This document shows, one piece after another, positions 1 through 9,794 of a stretch of DNA of 64,000 bases. The stretch is from Nelumbo lutea (taxonomy: Eukaryota; Streptophyta; Magnoliopsida; Proteales; Nelumbonaceae). Numbering within the stretch: position 1 is the first letter of the stretch; the number at the start of each line of letters is the position of its first letter. The notes below the pieces were generated by a model. The model saw nothing but the letters and a program-made list of their open reading frames with translations, searched no databases and was not told the origin of the DNA. Location of the stretch: the NCBI GenBank assembly GCA_022828595.1, contig JAKGHH010000003.1:98355583-98419582 (forward strand). The letters run 5' to 3'. A program made the position numbers and the translations under genes.

Positions 1-18
1 ATTATCGGTCTTAAGTGG

Positions 19-152
19 TTGTTAAAATAAGTATTTCTAAAAAGTACTTCTAACAAGTACATTTTTTTAAGAATCACCTAATTATCAAACAAGCCTAATA
101 GATGATTAAGTACTTGTGAAAGAATTTTTAGAAATACTTATTTTAACAACCC
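19..152. repeat. MITE-like inverted repeat element
   Basis: The first 26 bases (GTTGTTAAAATAAGTATTTC, then TAAAAA) recur perfectly as reverse complement at 127-152, giving a 134-bp fold-back element with an AT-rich centre. No clear target-site duplication is visible. It could be a small MITE or one end-pair of a larger element. A weakly similar terminus (GGGTTGTTAA) frames 6851-6942. Confidence 0.6.
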
Positions 153-321
153 TTTAGGCTGTTTGGTAACTCACTTTTCATATCACTTATTATGTTTTTA
201 ATTACTTATTGGGGTGGGAATGTTTGATAAACTATTTTCCTTATAAGTGCTTATATTCATATAAATGACAATTTTAACCCTCACTTCACTCATAAACCTC
301 CACGTGGGCTGCCATGTAATA

Positions 322-1800
322 ACCTATTGTCACCGTCGTCATTTTATAACAGTTCAAGTGTTCTTTGGCAAACATTTGATTCGCCGACTGACACTCTCCT
401 ATCAGGCCAAGTTTTGGTTGCGCAGAAAGCTATATTCCAATGCAAATGGGACCGTCGACTACTCCACCGGAAACTTCATGTTGGAGATGCAGAACGATAG
501 TAATCTGGTGCTCTCTGCTTATCATTTCGCAGATCCTGGTTACTGGGTCTCAAACACGATAAACACTAATAATGTGAGCCTGGTTTTCAACCGGACGAAT
601 GCATTCATGTACCTGAAATACCAGACATCACCCTTTCATTAACGGAGGATGTGCCAATGCCCACCGAGGACTACTACGACAGAGTGACGTTGAACAGCCA
701 TGGAAATTTGCAGCAACATGTGTACCAGAAGAAGAAAAACAGTCAATGGAAAATGGCGAGGAGAGTAATAACCGAGCCCTGCACGGTGTATGCTATTTGT
801 GGGGTGTACGGGATTTGCTCTTCACCAGATAATGAGACAGTCAGCTGTGACTGCCTCTCGGGTTACCGCCCCTTAGATCCCAATAACATTGCTAAGGGAT
901 GCTACCCAAAGATCAAGCCGGATCATTGTATAGAGAAGCCATAATTGACGAATTTCACGGTGGAAGTGATCGATGATGCAGATTTTCCTAATGCCGGTTT
1001 TGCAAATTTGGGAAGAGTAACACCAACAGACGAGGAGGGCTGTAGGAAGGCACTCATGGATGACTGTTATTGCATGGCTGCTTCATTTGTCAATTCAACT
1101 TGTTACAATAAGAGGATGCCAATTCTGAATGTTAGAATTAGCCGCAATTCTACAAATGGGTATAAGGCGTTAATCAAAGTGCCGAAACAGATTAGTGATG
1201 GAGGAGGTATTCTGGATGGTGATCATGGCGGGAAGAAGTCTGTAAGTCGGGGTCTACTGAAAGCTGGTCTTTTCACAAGTGTTGCGTTTGCTCTGTTGTT
1301 CGCAGCTCTTGCCGTCTACTATCACCCTTTAGTTGGACGACTCATCAGACGATCCAGAAGGCCCTCTGCAGATGTGGACGCTATGTTGATTAACCTGAGA
1401 GCTTTTACATTTGAGGAGCTGCATGAAGCAACATGTGGGTTCACAACAAGACTAGGCCGAGGATCATTTGGGATGGTTTACAGCGGGACCCTGATCATAG
1501 AGTATAAACAGATTGAGATTGCTGTGAAGGCTCCGGAGAAGATAGCTGTTGCTGAACAAGTCGAGAAGGAGTTTGAGGCGGAGCTGACGGCTATTGGTCG
1601 AACACATCACAGGAATCTGGTTCGCCTGTTGGGCTTCTGTAATGAGAACAAGCACCGGATTTGGTTTACGAGCTAATAAAGAATGGAACTCTCTCTGGTT
1701 TGCTCTTCAAGCAAGGGGAGAAACCGAGTTGGGAGCACAGAGTGGAGTGTATAGAGGAAAGAGACCAAACGGCAGGTCCGCTGGCCACGGTTCTTCACCG
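322..1800 (+). pseudogene. G-type lectin S-receptor-like Ser/Thr kinase pseudogene (LECRK/RLK1-like)
   Basis: Members of this family are plasma-membrane receptor kinases with an extracellular mannose-binding lectin domain, an EGF/PAN-like stalk, one transmembrane helix and a cytoplasmic kinase. In order I see the end of the B-lectin domain (WQTFDSPTDTLL near 360-410), then STGNFMLEMQNDSNLVL, a cysteine-rich EGF/PAN-like part (about 780-1120), a hydrophobic helix (about 1255-1325), and the kinase N-lobe with a glycine-rich loop (GRGSFGMVY, about 1457-1485), an AVK lysine and HRNLVRLLGFC. It is broken by a frameshift near 435-445, a second near 640-650, an in-frame TAA at 942-944 and a frameshift near 1656-1661. 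Similarity ends by about 1800, so the kinase C-lobe with its catalytic and activation loops is absent. The lectin N-terminus and signal peptide are also missing. It is single-exon, as is usual for this family. It cannot make a working receptor. Confidence 0.87.
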
Positions 1801-2260
1801 CCGATCGTCGCCGGTGGACCTGCAACTGATGTGCCACTGCTGCTGGGGTTTGAAGGTCAAATAAGTGGAGAAGGGGGAGGTATAATCTCGCGGGGGTAAG
1901 TATTTAAAAACAATTTAATGTGTGGTCCCATACTAAATAAAAAAAATACTTATTTTTTAACTGTCCTCAAATGCTTTAAATCTGCTTCGGGAGTAAAAGA
2001 GAGACCAGAGTTCGGAGACGGGAAGTACATATTGCGATTGCGATTAGCAGGCAGGTAAGTTGATTTATTTTGGTTCTTCCGTGGTCGAGGTGCTGTCGGA
2101 ATCGACTCAGGAGGGGGATATTGCTGTTAGGCTACAGAAGATCCGGCTTCTCTTTTCCCCTTTCTATTTCCTGTATTAAAAACCACCGCCGCAATTGTTT
2201 CCCACTTTGTTAGGGTTTTGCTTTGCATATTGCGGGATAAGAAAAGCTGCGTAGACGACT
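1801..2260 (+). promoter_or_regulatory. NRPB6 upstream region and probable 5' UTR
   Basis: There is no gene here. The stretch separates the kinase pseudogene from the RPB6 start codon. A telo-box-like TTAGGGTTT lies at 2210-2218, about 45 bases before the ATG; this motif is common near the 5' ends of plant housekeeping genes. No convincing TATA box is seen at a useful distance. The transcription start is unknown, and a 5' UTR intron cannot be excluded (CAGGTAAGTT at about 2052-2061 looks like a splice donor). Confidence 0.4.
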
Positions 2261-5200
2261 ATGGCGGACGAGGACTACAACGAAATGGATATGGGGTTTG
2301 TACCTCTCTCTCTCTCTCTCCCTCTCCTCTGGTGTGTGTGTGGAGACACTAAAACACTTGCCTATTTTCTGTTGGTTTTCGAGATATAGTAATTAGGGTT
2401 TTCTCTTCTTCCACGTACTACGGTTTAGTTCCTATTTGTTCGACCCTGTTCTCTTTCTTATTTGGTATGTAAATTCCTTGTTCGAATCTTTTTTTTCCTC
2501 TTTGCAAAAAGTATATAAGATTCGTATTACTTTGCAAAATGATAAAATATACAAATAGAGTACATTCAGGTGATACACTGATCTAGTCATCGCCTGTTAG
2601 GAAATTTAGCTATAGCTCTATCTAAACAAGGACATAAGGAACTTCTCTATATTTGTTTCTGACAGATAGCTAGGAATGAAACAATCCGTTTCTTTTCCTT
2701 AGAACGACTTCCTGAGAGGCGACCCTATATAAAACATGATCGCAGTTGTTTCTTTCCAAAGCAACCAGAAAGACAACAAAACGGGTATATTGCTCTGTGA
2801 GCTTCCCTTTCTTACTCAACCCTTTATTTGCTAGCGTAAGAGGCTATCTTGTGATCTGGTAAATTCACAACACACACAAAGATATTCTGTTAGAACAGAG
2901 CCTTGGAGAGATGCATGAGTGACTGAACCATTGGGTAGTCGAATGGACGTATGAGGTTTAGAATGATAGAAAAAAGAGGGAGATGATATCATGTGGTTAG
3001 ATGCACCACTATCCACAATCCATTCAATAGGAGGTGTGGAGTGCTTACCAGCGGTGACATTTGCAACGAAGTCAAATGACTCTTGGTTTAACAGGGAAAG
3101 GAGTTGTGAATATTGGTGCATGGTAAGACCTACTATTGGAGATGTTTGATCCACATGCAACAGATTTGTCATCAGCAGAGGCACAAGAGGCTGGTCGATC
3201 AGTCTTGGAAGAATTGGCTTGATGTGTTGGAGCTTTGTTAGTTCGGCAACGATTCCAATTGGGAGGATAGCCTATGAGAGCATAGCTCCGGTCTTTGGTG
3301 TGGCTTGTGTGTGTGCAGTGGTCACATGAATTTTGATCGGGGATTACCATTCTTGGAAGTATTTGCTGCTAGAGCTTCTACTTCAGGTCAGGTTGTAGTA
3401 CACGGGGAGAAACCACCAATTGATGTTGCTCTTCTTCTTGAGTGATAAGGGCATAAGCCTTACTCAGTGAGGGCAGAGGCTTGGACCTGAGGGTACTTGA
3501 CAGAATGGCATTAAAGGACTCATTGAATCCCATGAGAAATTGATGTAGTTGCTCTCTTTCACGCTTTGTTGCAAGGGCTTTGGATGTTCCATAGGTACAT
3601 TTTGGATATTCTGCAAGAGAGCTGAGTTCATCCCATAGAGTCCTCAGTTTAGTGAAATATGTTGTCACCGATGATTTTCCTTGTTGAAGAAGAGCAAGGT
3701 CTCGCTTCAGTTGATGGATATGTGGGATATTAGCCCGAGAAAACCATTCTTGGATCTCTTTCCAAATATCAGCAGAAAACTTGATGAAGGTCACATTGTC
3801 GTATCTCTTTGTTCAGTGAAGTGAAAATCCATGCAACTACCATGGAGTTGCACTTAACCCAGGCATTTAGATCTGGCTCATTGGAAGCCGGACATGGTAA
3901 AGATCCATCAACAAAGACGAGTTTATTCTTTGCCCTCAGAGCATTGGTCATGCCTTGTCGCCACATCGAGAAATTGTCTCCGGTGAGCTGGCATGATACA
4001 AGAGTAGCTCCCGGGCTATCAAATGGATGCAAGAAGTATGGAGTGTTTACTGTGTTCTCTATTGCAAACTGGTGGTTATAGTCTAGATCTTAAGTGGAAA
4101 AAAGAGGAGATAGAAAAACAGAGCACAAGAGGTGACAACAAGGAGAAGAAACAGAGCAGCTCCGGTGCAGAAATTGGAGGAAGACGATGGAAACTAGAGC
4201 TTTCAACACTGGATTTGAGGAGAGTGAGAATGGAACTCTGATGCACGATTTTGGAGCAGAGGATGTGGTGGTGGTGGCGGAGGAACTATCGCTCTGATAC
4301 CATGACGATAAGTATCAGAGAAGAAGAATTATTGAATTGAATTAATTTAGGAAGATACATGTGATATATATAGGCATGGGTTTACAGTTGTTATAACAGT
4401 TTTGTACACGTGGCAAGTGAGGCAACTGTGGTAACTAATCTTGATATTGGCAGCTATAGTAACTGTTCTTGGTATTCTTGATATTCCAACATGTTAACTC
4501 ATCCACTTCTGAGCAAAACACATAGCTAGTCAGCTAGAGATGAAAACTTTTCTTTTAAGAAGTTGATCCTCAATAATTTAGGAGCTTAGTAAAAGATTGA
4601 GTTGGACACTTGCTTTTCCCATTATGGTGTTTCGCTCTCGAGTAACATCTTGCATGTGGAATGGAGATGTTCCCTTAACACGAAATATTTATTTTATGTG
4701 TTTTGTCCATCAAATGCTGCTAGTACGGACTCGTAAAGACAGTTTAAATCAATACCCATAGGTAGCTGCAGAGGGTAGATTATAGAGTTTCAATAATTAA
4801 ATAGTTCCATGTCATGTAGCAGAATTAATCATATGAATAATGTAAGTGGAGAATAATCTACTATGTTATTTGTGTTAGGCCAAAGTCGTTGGTTCCTTAT
4901 ATCTTGTGTCAAAGAAAAAAAAAAATTTCAGTCTTCTGTTGCCTCTAAATAATCTTGTAGAGCTAGAAAATTTTACATGATCAATTAAACTAGTATTGTG
5001 ACTACCATTTGGCGTACTGCAGTTTTATATAGTTTTGCATTTATTCATGCTAAAATGCGATCGATTTGCTTGAACTCTGGACTTGTTTTGTTGAGCTCAA
5101 TACAGTTGGATTTGAACTGTGAGGCTTAGTGCCCAGGCCGACCTTTTCCAGTGGTTGCGATTATCTCATCTTTCTTGAAACTTGCAATTGACATTGTTAA

Positions 5201-8200
5201 ATTTGAAGCCTTAGCTATTTAAGAATGACCAAGCCTACCATTCCTTCTTAGGCATCAATTATGTCTATAGATCAATCTTGCTTTGTTGATTAGTTAATAT
5301 TTCAAAATATGATATACATTTCAGTAATTTTCTTGTTCCAGCCTGAGCTGATTGATGTTTTCCATTGAATCAATCCGGTCTGACCTAGTACAACTTTTTT
5401 GGTCTGCATATCATCATCATAGCCTTTTTTTTATCAGTAAACATGTATTTTATTAAATTTCAGATTGTGAACAGTTTATACAATATGGTGATGGGACTGT
5501 TGATCCCTTTAATCACTCTATTCTATCGCTCATTACAGTGCAGCCCAAAATAGTTGTTGTCTCTGCCCCCTGTTTTGCTAAAACATTAGCCAGCCCATTT
5601 GCACTTTTTCGGACCCATTTAAATTCAGCCTAACCTCCTTTGCAATTTTTCCACTTCCCTTATCACATGTTTAAACGTCCACGGGGTATGGCTGCTGTTT
5701 GCTGCCCAGGAAATTACTATTTTTGATTCCCCTTCCCTAATCACATCATCATCATAGCCTTGTCTCAACTATATGGAGTTGGCTGCATGAGTCCTGTTTT
5801 GCCATTCTGTTCTGTATTATTGAATTATGGACACTTAAATCATTTCTTATTAGTTATTATTTTCACCCAAGTCCTTTTCAGTCTGCCCCCTAGCTCTTCT
5901 AGCTCCTTCGACATTAACAGATCACTTTTCCTAACAGGTGCCATAGATGATCTTCTATGCACATGCCAAACCATTGCCATATACTGTTTCTCATTTTATC
6001 ACCTATTGGAGATATTCCTAGGTTCCTTGACTCATTCATATGACCTTGTATGACCCTGTTGTTCTGTACCAATGACCAAAGTTGTGTAGTTTCTGTTCTG
6101 TATCTAAAGCATTTTAAACCTTGTATTTTTGGAAATATTTATATTTTCTTGTTTCCTTAACCTTTATGCTTTCCTTATACTTTGCTTGAAATAAATGTAC
6201 CAATGCTGACAAGAAACTTATTCCTGTAGGTATGAAGATGAGCCAATAGAACCTGAGGTTGAGGTAAAAAGAACTAAACAAATAAATCTTTGGATGTGCT
6301 TCTAAATTGTCTTCAAGGCATCAACTGTTATATATGTCTAGTTGAATTGATCAAGATATTGGCTAATTATTAGGAAGGAGCAGAGGAGGATGTGGATAAC
6401 AATAACAATGAAGACGTCCCTGATCCTCTTATGGCTGAAACGGAAGAGAAGGAGGAACAAGAATCAGTTGAGCGACGAAGAAAGACATCAAAATATATGA
6501 CTAAGTATGAACGTGCTCGTATCTTGGGTACACGTGCCCTGCAGATCAGGTTTCATTCTTATGCTTCCTTGTCATTCTAAAATTTTTGTTAAAGGATAAT
6601 AACTATGAAGCTTTATAATGACCTATGGTGCCTACTGAACAGTATGAATGCACCTGTGATGGTTGAGTTGGAGGGTGAGACTGATCCACTTGAGGTAAGC
6701 TCTCTTACAAAGACTACTTGAAAGAATGAAAAGCAACTGGCACAAGCATCCACACTACACCTAATGAAGAAAAAATGGATACAGCTACTCATGGGTTAGA
6801 GTTGCACTGTAAGAAAAAAGTTTGTGTGATTTTTGAACATGGCATTTGTAGGGTTGTTAAAAAGGCATTGCATTTTTCTCTCATATAATTTTATGTTATG
6901 GTAACTGGTAAGGGTGCTTTTATCCAAAAGTATTAACAACCCACCCCGCCTCTACCCCCAATTTCCTAGTTGCCACTTGGCTTTGTCTATGTGCATCAAG
7001 GGTGATATATTAGTTATTTTAAAAGCATTGACTGCCTCATAAGTTTGTTTTGCCAAATTTTTCCCTATTATCAGGTAGGCACATTCAGATACTGTGCACT
7101 GTTCTCCCTCTCCATGGAAATGAACCATGTATTTGGATTGTTCATGGCATGATAACTTCGATTATGTCTACCTAACCCTTTGTGCCTTCTAGGTGTCGAT
7201 TAACTCATTACTCATAGGAAGGTGGTTGTGCTGCTTCTTTATTTTTTACCAAATATGAATTTGTTCTGATTTATCAAGAATGTCCCACTGTGTGAATCAC
7301 AGACCAATTCATTGTTTGAACAATACAATTAGTCCTAGTGAGAAGATGTTCTTGTATGTGTGACATCTTTGTGAAGGGAGCAAGAATTCTCTGGTGATTC
7401 AAACCTCCTGGTGTATCATATTCTTTTTTTTTTTTATCATCACTGGTGTATCATATTCTTGTCATTTAAGAAATCTCTATTACCAGAAAAATTACACTAG
7501 GTGATTCAAACCTCCTGGTGTATCAAATTCTCTGGTTAATAGGGAAAATGGAGAAGAATTTTAATTGGTGGATGGTTAAGTGACAAACTGATAATTTGCA
7601 TCTTATGCTTGGATTATCTGATTAGGATTTGAGATTTCCTCATGACCCATGACATGCCAAACTCCAGACTCCATATTTTGTTCTACGAATGCTGTCTTGT
7701 ACTGAACATGCATATTGCCCAAATTCTCAATTTTTATTTTTCTTCCATTAAACTGAACATTTCTATCAAGTTGTTATAAATAAATATAAATAATTGACTG
7801 TTATAACAAGTAAAATTGTTTCTGCCTTCTCTAAAAATCCTCCTTGGTTATTAAATTGCCGATTCAATTTTCACCTTTTTTTGGTAAATGAATAATTTTT
7901 TTATCAGATTGAATTATTCATAGGTTGGACCTGGAGGCTGGATCTCATGTTTGTAAATTTTAGCTGATATTCGCTCTGATTATTTGTAGTGTGCATCACC
8001 AGATCAAACCCATCGTCCGATCTATTTTGAACAGATATATGCTATTGTACACCAATACAACATGTCTGTTCCAATTGATTTCTTCTTTTCTATTTTTTTC
8101 TTATCACAATTTTTTTTTATGGATTTTTTCTTATCACATTTTAATGGAGATACTTGGGATGCAACTTGGGTGAGCCTGTGTTGGGAAATTACTACAATTT

Positions 8201-9120
8201 GAATGGGCCTGTCTCATGGTTTAGAAAACTGGACTGGACTGGATGGTTGGACTAGTTGACCCGGGAACCGGTCAGGTAACTGGTTCTGTTTCACCCTAAA
8301 ACCACTTTTTGGCTAAAACCTGTTGATTTGGTTAGTGACCTGCTGACTTGGGTGGTTGAACCGTCAACCCAAGCAACGGTTTTGGCCATTTATTTTTTAT
8401 TTTTAAGTCAGAATGGGCTATCCATTCGAACCGGATGGTCGGACCATTAGACCTGGGAACCAGTCCCCAGAACAGTTCCTTCTCCGGTTCGGTCCAGTTT
8501 TTAAAACCTTGGTCTGGCCTGAAAGCCTAGGTCCAATGGAGTGTAAAATCTTCAACTCCACCCCTAGGAATACTTGGTCATTGTCTGTTGTATTGGTGGG
8601 GGAGATGGCACACAGAGGCTTCTTTATTTTGAGGATATGCATTGGTATGGTAATATTAGTCAAGGTAGATGATTCACTCAATTATCTGTCTTCTAATGTT
8701 CTAGATTGCAATGAAAGAACTCCGAGAGCGAAAGATACCCCTAGGAATACTTGGTCATTGTCTGTTGTATTGGTGGGGAGATGGCACACAGAGGCTTCTT
8801 TATTTTGAGGATATGCATTGGTATGGTAATATTAGTCAAGGTAGATGATTCACTCAATTATCTGTCTTCTAATGTTCTAGATTGCAATGAAAGAACTCCG
8901 AGAGCGAAAGATACCCTTCACCATACGACGCTACTTGCCTGATGGAAGGTAAGTTTCTTGGTCCAACTTCACTTCTGTGGGTCTGTTTCTCTTAACAGCG
9001 AAGGAACCAATGTGTGCATGGCATTTCTAAACACCTTTATAACTCGGCAGCTATGAAGATTGGGGAGTTGATGAGCTGATTGTGGAAGATACCTGGAAGA
9101 GACAGGTGGGAGGTGACTGA
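2261..9120 (+). CDS. NRPB6: DNA-directed RNA polymerase subunit 6 (RPB6 / NRPB6, shared by Pol II, IV and V)
   Basis: This is a small subunit shared by nuclear RNA polymerases that supports assembly and clamp stability. There are six exons: 2261-2295, 6230-6263, 6374-6549, 6643-6694, 8881-8948 and 9051-9120. Together they are 435 bp and encode 144 aa, the length I recall for Arabidopsis NRPB6A. All introns are GT-AG and the reading frame closes across every junction. The protein starts [17 protein letters not shown], has an acidic Asp/Glu/Asn-rich N-terminal half, then the conserved RPB6 core ([57 protein letters not shown]) and ends WKRQVGGD. Intron 1 is 3.9 kb and contains a truncated copia element, a LINE and other repeats; intron 4 is 2.2 kb. 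A 177-bp tandem duplication at the intron 4/exon 5 border creates a decoy acceptor plus 33 bp of exon 5 at 8705-8737. Only the second copy (8881) has a usable downstream exon end. Confidence 0.95.
2304..2328 (+). repeat. CT repeat just inside NRPB6 intron 1
   Basis: A CT-rich simple repeat begins about 8 bases after the splice donor GTTTGTAC (intron start 2296). Similar CT tracts follow three donors in the NAT gene. Confidence 0.8.
2595..2835 (+). repeat. LTR-like fragment in NRPB6 intron 1 (uncertain)
   Basis: The stretch begins TGTTAGGAAATTTAG and contains CCCTATATAAAACATG, a good TATA box for the + strand. It abuts the 3' end of the minus-strand copia gag-protease remnant. It looks like an LTR promoter segment, possibly a solo LTR, but I cannot find a matching LTR or a target-site duplication. 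Ordinary intron sequence is the alternative. Confidence 0.3.
2831..4080 (-). pseudogene. Ty1-copia gag-protease remnant
   Basis: On the minus strand, three broken reading frames follow each other. The first (4032 to 3769) has the copia gag/UBN2 N-terminal signature [18 protein letters not shown] and [16 protein letters not shown]. The second (3794 to 3378) continues gag with [18 protein letters not shown] and [17 protein letters not shown]. The third (about 3350 to 2831) shows a zinc-knuckle-like Cys/His stretch and then [11 protein letters not shown], the copia aspartic protease active site (D-S-G-A). The frames are separated by frameshifts, and integrase, reverse transcriptase and RNase H are absent. 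The element lies antisense in intron 1 of NRPB6. Confidence 0.85.
4291..4491 (-). mobile_element. 5' LTR (4303-4491) and primer-binding site (4291-4302) of the truncated copia element
   Basis: On the minus strand the LTR runs TGTTGGAATATC to CTTATCGTCA (189 bp) and is followed directly by TGGTATCAGAGC, the usual copia primer-binding site complementary to initiator methionine tRNA. This fixes the 5' end and the orientation of the gag-protease remnant to its left. I find no 3' LTR copy at the other end near 2600-2830, so the element is truncated. Confidence 0.8.
4492..5409. other. NRPB6 intron 1, middle part
   Basis: AT-rich intron sequence in which I see no open frame, repeat pair or recognisable element. 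Confidence 0.5.
5427..5744 (-). mobile_element. 5'-truncated LINE (L1-like, RNase H end) with 17-bp target duplication
   Basis: The insertion is flanked by perfect 17-bp direct repeats ATCATCATCATAGCCTT at 5410-5426 and 5745-5761. A T-run starts at its left end, which is the poly(A) tail of a minus-strand copy. On the minus strand, 5555-5640 reads [20 protein letters not shown], the C-terminal end of the RNase H domain found at the 3' end of plant L1 elements. The element is a 318-bp dead-on-arrival copy. It interrupts the dispersed repeat that resumes at 5758. Confidence 0.88.
5758..6050. repeat. Dispersed repeat, copy A
   Basis: The sequence starting AGCCTTGTCTCAACTATATG and running to TATCACCTATTGGAG and CCTAGGTTC is a diverged copy of the sequence at 9772-9794 joined to 12098-12320. 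The family is unidentified. It is useful because copy A represents the uninterrupted state of copy B. Confidence 0.65.
6851..6942. repeat. Possible small MITE in NRPB6 intron 4
   Basis: The 92-bp segment begins GGGTTGTTAA and ends TTAACAACCC, a perfect 10-bp terminal inverted repeat. The terminus resembles the fold-back element at 19-152. No convincing target duplication is seen. Confidence 0.4.
7393..7532. repeat. Direct repeats including a LINE-tail micro-insertion
   Basis: The 18-mer CTGGTGTATCATATTCTT at 7408-7425 is repeated at 7443-7460, with only 17 bases between them: ten T and then ATCATCA (7426-7442). This has the form of a target-site duplication around a LINE poly(A) tail. A third, longer repeat of the upstream sequence (GGTGATTCAAACCTCCTGG) occurs at about 7393-7411 and 7500-7518. 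Confidence 0.6.
8215..8511. repeat. TIR element in NRPB6 intron 4 (MITE-like)
   Basis: The left end CATGGTTTAGAAAACTGGAC is the imperfect inverted repeat of the right end, whose reverse complement is CAAGGTTTTAAAAACTGGAC. The inside is rich in GGTTGAACCG/CCGGTTC-type sequence. No clear target duplication is found. Related ACCGGTC-rich sequence occurs near 12610-12780 and 51510-51640. Confidence 0.55.
8561..8913 (+). repeat. 177-bp tandem duplication across intron 4/exon 5 of NRPB6
   Basis: Copy 1 (8561-8737) and copy 2 (8738-8913) differ by a single-base indel in a G-run. Each carries the same 3' splice site followed by the first 33 bp of exon 5. Copy 2 runs on into the full exon; copy 1 runs back into intron sequence at CCC, so microhomology CCC marks the breakpoint. 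Splicing to the first acceptor would read into intron and stop within about 40 codons. Confidence 0.93.
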
Positions 9121-9770
9121 TCGATGCACATGGTTTGGAACAATATTAAGAAACGTTCACTGACATTGTCAAAGAGGTTTTGGTAGCCACTGTAATTTGA
9201 GTGGCAAAGACCTGCTCTTTCTATAGTGCGTGAAGATGGACATTAGAATGGATTGTGGAATACAAGAACAATGTTTACTGTAGGCAGTTCTCTTGGAAAT
9301 TAAAGAAAGTCTTACCTTAAGGAAAGCTTTAGGCTTCTTTTTTTATATGGTGCAATATAGTACAGTTTCCCAATGAGGGTGATATTGGTTACAATATTGG
9401 GGTGGCCTAAGTTACTTGCTTTTCAGCTTTTTAATCGCTAGACTACTCCCAAAGTCCCAATAATATGCTAAAGGTGATGAGAACTATCAATGAGGCAATA
9501 AACAATGTATGTCCGAGCAAACGGAGACCACTGATCTCAACTGAAATGAAGTAGAATCATAGAATGCTTGTAATGCACAATAGGACAGCACGCCAAAGAG
9601 GGCCTTTGATATTAGATTAGATGTGTTTATACCCGTCTTGCATTTTGTTTTTTGCGCTTTGTACCAAACTCTTGCATTACATGGTTAGTCCCATGTCCAT
9701 TACCCAACACTCAAAGGAGAATGGGGATGCATCCTGCGGCCTTTTTATTCTGTAAATTTTGTAATAATCT
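9121..9770 (+). other. NRPB6 3' UTR and flank
   Basis: The TGA at 9118-9120 is followed by AT-rich sequence. AATAAA-like hexamers are not distinct; the poly(A) site is unknown. No other gene is seen. Confidence 0.5.
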
Positions 9771-9794
9771 AAGCCTTGTCCCACCTATATGGGG

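Noticed and set aside
8705..8737. Considered as an alternative, functional exon 5 of NRPB6
   Set aside because: It has no downstream donor in frame and runs into intron sequence with a stop; only the copy at 8881-8948 completes the conserved protein.
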